The notes beneath the pieces were generated by a model. It made no database searches. It worked only from the letters and a program-made list of their open reading frames with translations, and was not told where the DNA came from. A stretch of DNA of 64,000 nt from Bremerella sp. P1 (GTDB lineage Bacteria > Planctomycetota > Planctomycetia > Pirellulales > Pirellulaceae), in contig NZ_CP118164.1 of assembly GCF_028748185.1 (NCBI RefSeq), positions 1,488,001 to 1,552,000 on the forward strand. The letters run 5' to 3'. Numbering within the stretch: position 1 is the stretch's first letter; every line of letters starts with the position of its first letter. This document shows positions 61,764-64,000 of this stretch, in pieces. The position numbers and the translations under genes were made by a program.

Positions 61764-64000
61764 ATGCTACGCGACATCCGCAGCTATCGTTTCGCATCAC
61801 TGGCCGCAAGCCTGCTCACGCTATTTATGGGCCTGAGCCACCTTGCCGCGGCCGAACCGCAAACCCAACCGCAGCGCATCTCGGTGCTGTTCTTAGGTGA
61901 CGAAGGGCACCACCAACCGGCCAAGCGATTCGTCGAGTTGCAACCGGTTCTGGAAGCTCGTGGGATCGATCTGAAGTACACCGATTCGCTGGCAAATATC
62001 AATCCTGAGACGCTTGCAAAATTCGACGGGTTGATGATCTACGCCAACATCGAGCAGATCGACCCGGCCAGCGAAAAGGCGATCATCGATTACGTCGAAT
62101 CGGGACACGGGCTCATTCCGCTGCACTGTGCTTCGTACTGCTTCTTGAACTCGCCAAAGTACATCGCTTTGGTCGGTGCTCAGTTCAATAGCCATGGCGG
62201 TGGCTTCTTCCGCACCCAAATCACCGAAACTTCGCACCCGATCATGAAGGGTTTCCAAGGCTTTGAAAGCTGGGACGAAACCTACGTGCACACCAAACAC
62301 AACGAAGAGAACCGCACGGTGCTGACCTACCGTGTGAACGATAGCGAACGGGAACCATGGACTTGGGTTCGTGAACAAGGTAAGGGACGCGTCTTCTACA
62401 CCGCATGGGGCCATGACGCTCGCACGTGGACCAATCCTGGCTTTGCCAACCTGGTCGAACGTGGCGTTCGCTGGGCCGTCGGACACGACCCAAGCGTCGT
62501 GCCTAACTTCCCACCTGAGACGGAAGGCCTGATCACCGCATTCGATCGTCCGATGGATGTGCCGAAGGCTCAGAAGCCCAACAAAGACGTCAAGCCATTC
62601 GATTACATCGACGTCGGTGCCAAGATTCCCAACTACACCGCCAGCAAGAACTGGGGTACGCAGGCCGAAAACCTGAACCTGATGCAGAAGCCAGTTCCGG
62701 CTGAAGAATCGCAGAAGCACTGGGTTCTGCCCGAAGGCTTTGAAGCCAAGCTGTTCGCCTCGGAAGAAATCTTCGACGGTGGCAAGCCCATCGCGATGAC
62801 CTGGGATGCTCAAGGACGTCTGTGGATGTGCATGACGCTGGACTACCCCAACGAACTGCACACCAAGGGACCAGGCCGCGACCGCGTGGTGATCTGCGAA
62901 GACACCGACGGCGACCTGAAAGCGGACAAGGTGACCACCTTCGCCGAAGGCCTGAGCATTCCGACTTCGATCGCCTTCCACAACGGTGGTGTGATCGTCC
63001 AGAACGGTGCCGAGACCATCTGGCTGAAAGATACCGACGGCGACGACGTGGCCGACGAAAAGAAGGTCATCTTCACCGGCTGGGACATGCGTGACACCCA
63101 CGGTGGTGTGAGCAACTTCCAGTACGGTCACGACAACTGGATCTGGGGTATGCAGGGCTACAACGATTCGCACGTCGTCGTCGACGGTGTCGAGCAGCCT
63201 GGCTTCCGCAACGGTTTCTTCCGCTTCAAGCCTGACGGCAGCAAGCTGGAATTCATCCGCTCGACCAACAACAACACGTGGGGCCTGGGCATGAGCGAAG
63301 AAGGGATCATCTTCGGCTCGACCGCCAACCACTGCCCAAGCGTTTACATGCCGATTCCTAACCGCTACTACGAACAAGTTCGTGGCTGGACGGCTCGCCT
63401 GGTGCTCGATCCAATGTCCGACTCGCACATGTTCGACCCGATCACCGACAAGGTTCGCCAGGTCGACCATCACGGTGGCTACACGGCCGGTGCCGGGCAC
63501 TCGCTCTACACGGCTCGTAACTACCCGGAAGCGTTCTGGAATCGCGTTGCCTTTGTCAACGGTCCAACGGGTCACCTCACCGGTGCCTTTGTGATCTCGC
63601 GTAACGGCAGCGACTTCCACTCGACCAGCCCGTTCAACCTGGTGGCTTCCGACGACGAATGGTCGGCTCCGATCCAGGCTGAGGTTGGTCCTGACGGCAA
63701 CGTCTGGGTTCTCGACTGGTACAACTACATCATCCAACACAACCCAACGCCACACGGTTTCAAGACCGGTAAGGGTGCTGCATACGAAACCGACCTGCGT
63801 GACAAGCGACACGGTCGTATCTACCGCATCGTCTACACCGGCGAAGGTGCCAAGGCCGACAAGGACTGGCACGTGAACCTGGAGAAGGCCTCTCCTGCAG
63901 AGATCGTCGCGACCCTCAAGAGCGACAACCTGTTGTGGCGTCGTCATGCTCAGCAGATCCTGGTCGAACGCGGTCAAACCGACGTCGTTCCCGGCTTGAT
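61764..64000 (+). CDS. ThuA domain fused to PVC-type dehydrogenase-like propeller (C-terminus cut by window edge)
   Basis: About 745 residues are visible from ATG 61764, and the frame is open at the window end. A signal peptide (first 30 residues, ending near LAAAE) is followed by a ThuA-like glutamine-amidotransferase-fold domain (about 38-250: VLFLGDEGHHQPAKRF, DGLMIYANIEQ, IPLHCASYCF, YTAWGHDARTW). From about 315 begins the PVC-type membrane-bound dehydrogenase-like propeller: GFEAKLFASEE, MTWDAQGRLWMCMTLDYPNE, DTDGDLKADKVTTFAEGL, GPDGNVWVLDWYNYIIQHNP. A HEAT-like segment is starting at the window edge, and a heme-c site is expected beyond. Such fusions are common in planctomycetes and thought to oxidise sugars. 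A candidate inverted repeat lies in the leader. Confidence 0.9.
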   Translation, partial: MLRDIRSYRFASLAASLLTLFMGLSHLAAAEPQTQPQRISVLFLGDEGHHQPAKRFVELQPVLEARGIDLKYTDSLANINPETLAKFDGLMIYANIEQIDPASEKAIIDYVESGHGLIPLHCASYCFLNSPKYIALVGAQFNSHGGGFFRTQITETSHPIMKGFQGFESWDETYVHTKHNEENRTVLTYRVNDSEREPWTWVREQGKGRVFYTAWGHDARTWTNPGFANLVERGVRWAVGHDPSVVPNFPPETEGLITAFDRPMDVPKAQKPNKDVKPFDYIDVGAKIPNYTASKNWGTQAENLNLMQKPVPAEESQKHWVLPEGFEAKLFASEEIFDGGKPIAMTWDAQGRLWMCMTLDYPNELHTKGPGRDRVVICEDTDGDLKADKVTTFAEGLSIPTSIAFHNGGVIVQNGAETIWLKDTDGDDVADEKKVIFTGWDMRDTHGGVSNFQYGHDNWIWGMQGYNDSHVVVDGVEQPGFRNGFFRFKPDGSKLEFIRSTNNNTWGLGMSEEGIIFGSTANHCPSVYMPIPNRYYEQVRGWTARLVLDPMSDSHMFDPITDKVRQVDHHGGYTAGAGHSLYTARNYPEAFWNRVAFVNGPTGHLTGAFVISRNGSDFHSTSPFNLVASDDEWSAPIQAEVGPDGNVWVLDWYNYIIQHNPTPHGFKTGKGAAYETDLRDKRHGRIYRIVYTGEGAKADKDWHVNLEKASPAEIVATLKSDNLLWRRHAQQILVERGQTDVVPGL

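Noticed and set aside
61893-63977. 694-residue minus-strand open frame
   Set aside because: It lies antisense to the ThuA/PVC dehydrogenase gene, whose sense-strand sequence has clear family motifs. The antisense frame has no recognisable domain and reflects codon bias.

Overview
The window reads as chromosomal DNA from a planctomycete, most likely of the Pirellulales (Blastopirellula/Bremerella-like). Reasons: a cytochrome-c/DUF1592-type protein followed by a Tat-exported DUF1552 protein, a ThuA plus PVC-type dehydrogenase-like fusion, a formylglycine sulfatase, a small membrane protein opening with the NPYQSP motif, a DUF4236 protein, an Flp-type pilin, and many secreted or lipid-anchored hypothetical proteins. 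Gene order is the loose, two-strand mosaic usual in this phylum, with few long operons. I found no rRNA, tRNA, CRISPR array, prophage or classical defence island.

Layout. 1-7.9 kb: an HpnN-like RND exporter cut by the window edge, a STAS protein, an MFS carrier coupled to trpD, a nucleoside hydrolase, an HtrA-like protease and a DksA/TraR protein with a strong terminator. 8-16.8 kb: an FHA/coiled-coil membrane protein, queE and queF (queuosine/7-deazaguanine pathway), a PhoD-like phosphatase, a deaminase, a large imperfect palindrome and a TIM-barrel isomerase. 16.8-24.4 kb: LptF/G permease, a membrane PP2C phosphatase, a PEGA lipoprotein and an Mla-type lipid-transport operon. 24.4-33.7 kb: fasciclin protein, receiver-HATPase switch protein, GrpB, sulfatase, GNAT, a ThiE with an N-terminal ThiD2-like domain, a TPR protein and ClpC. 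33.8-44.2 kb: mostly hypothetical secreted and membrane proteins and a PQQ-type propeller, with several repeat families. 44.4-49.8 kb: isocitrate dehydrogenase, lpxK, and a translationally coupled ABC importer operon ending in a histidine phosphatase. 50-59.5 kb: DUF1592/DUF1552 pair, a complete 968-bp insertion sequence, a sensor kinase/sigma-54 activator pair, lexA and an Flp pilin. 59.5-64 kb: a NagB-PIG-L fusion divergent from the ThuA/PVC dehydrogenase gene.

The most notable non-coding signal is a family of REP-like palindromes (GTCCCCTCTCCC ... GGGTGAGGG and its inverse) at five places. They sit mostly just after stop codons and read GTCCCC-first in the direction of the upstream gene. 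Two copies form paired elements of about 170 bp that also share internal sequence. In one place an insertion sequence has landed exactly in the loop of such a palindrome, with a 5-bp target duplication. Other signals are a potential H-type pseudoknot just before queF, a LexA-type palindrome overlapping the lexA promoter, and paired inverted repeats between nagB and the ThuA gene.

Functionally the window mixes envelope lipid work (RND exporter, Mla operon, LptF/G, LpxK), phospho-signalling (FHA, PP2C, receiver-HATPase, STAS, kinase/NtrC pair), carbohydrate and phosphate scavenging (sulfatase, PhoD, NagB-PIG-L, nucleoside hydrolase) and housekeeping (trpD, thiE, queE/queF, icd, clpC, lexA).
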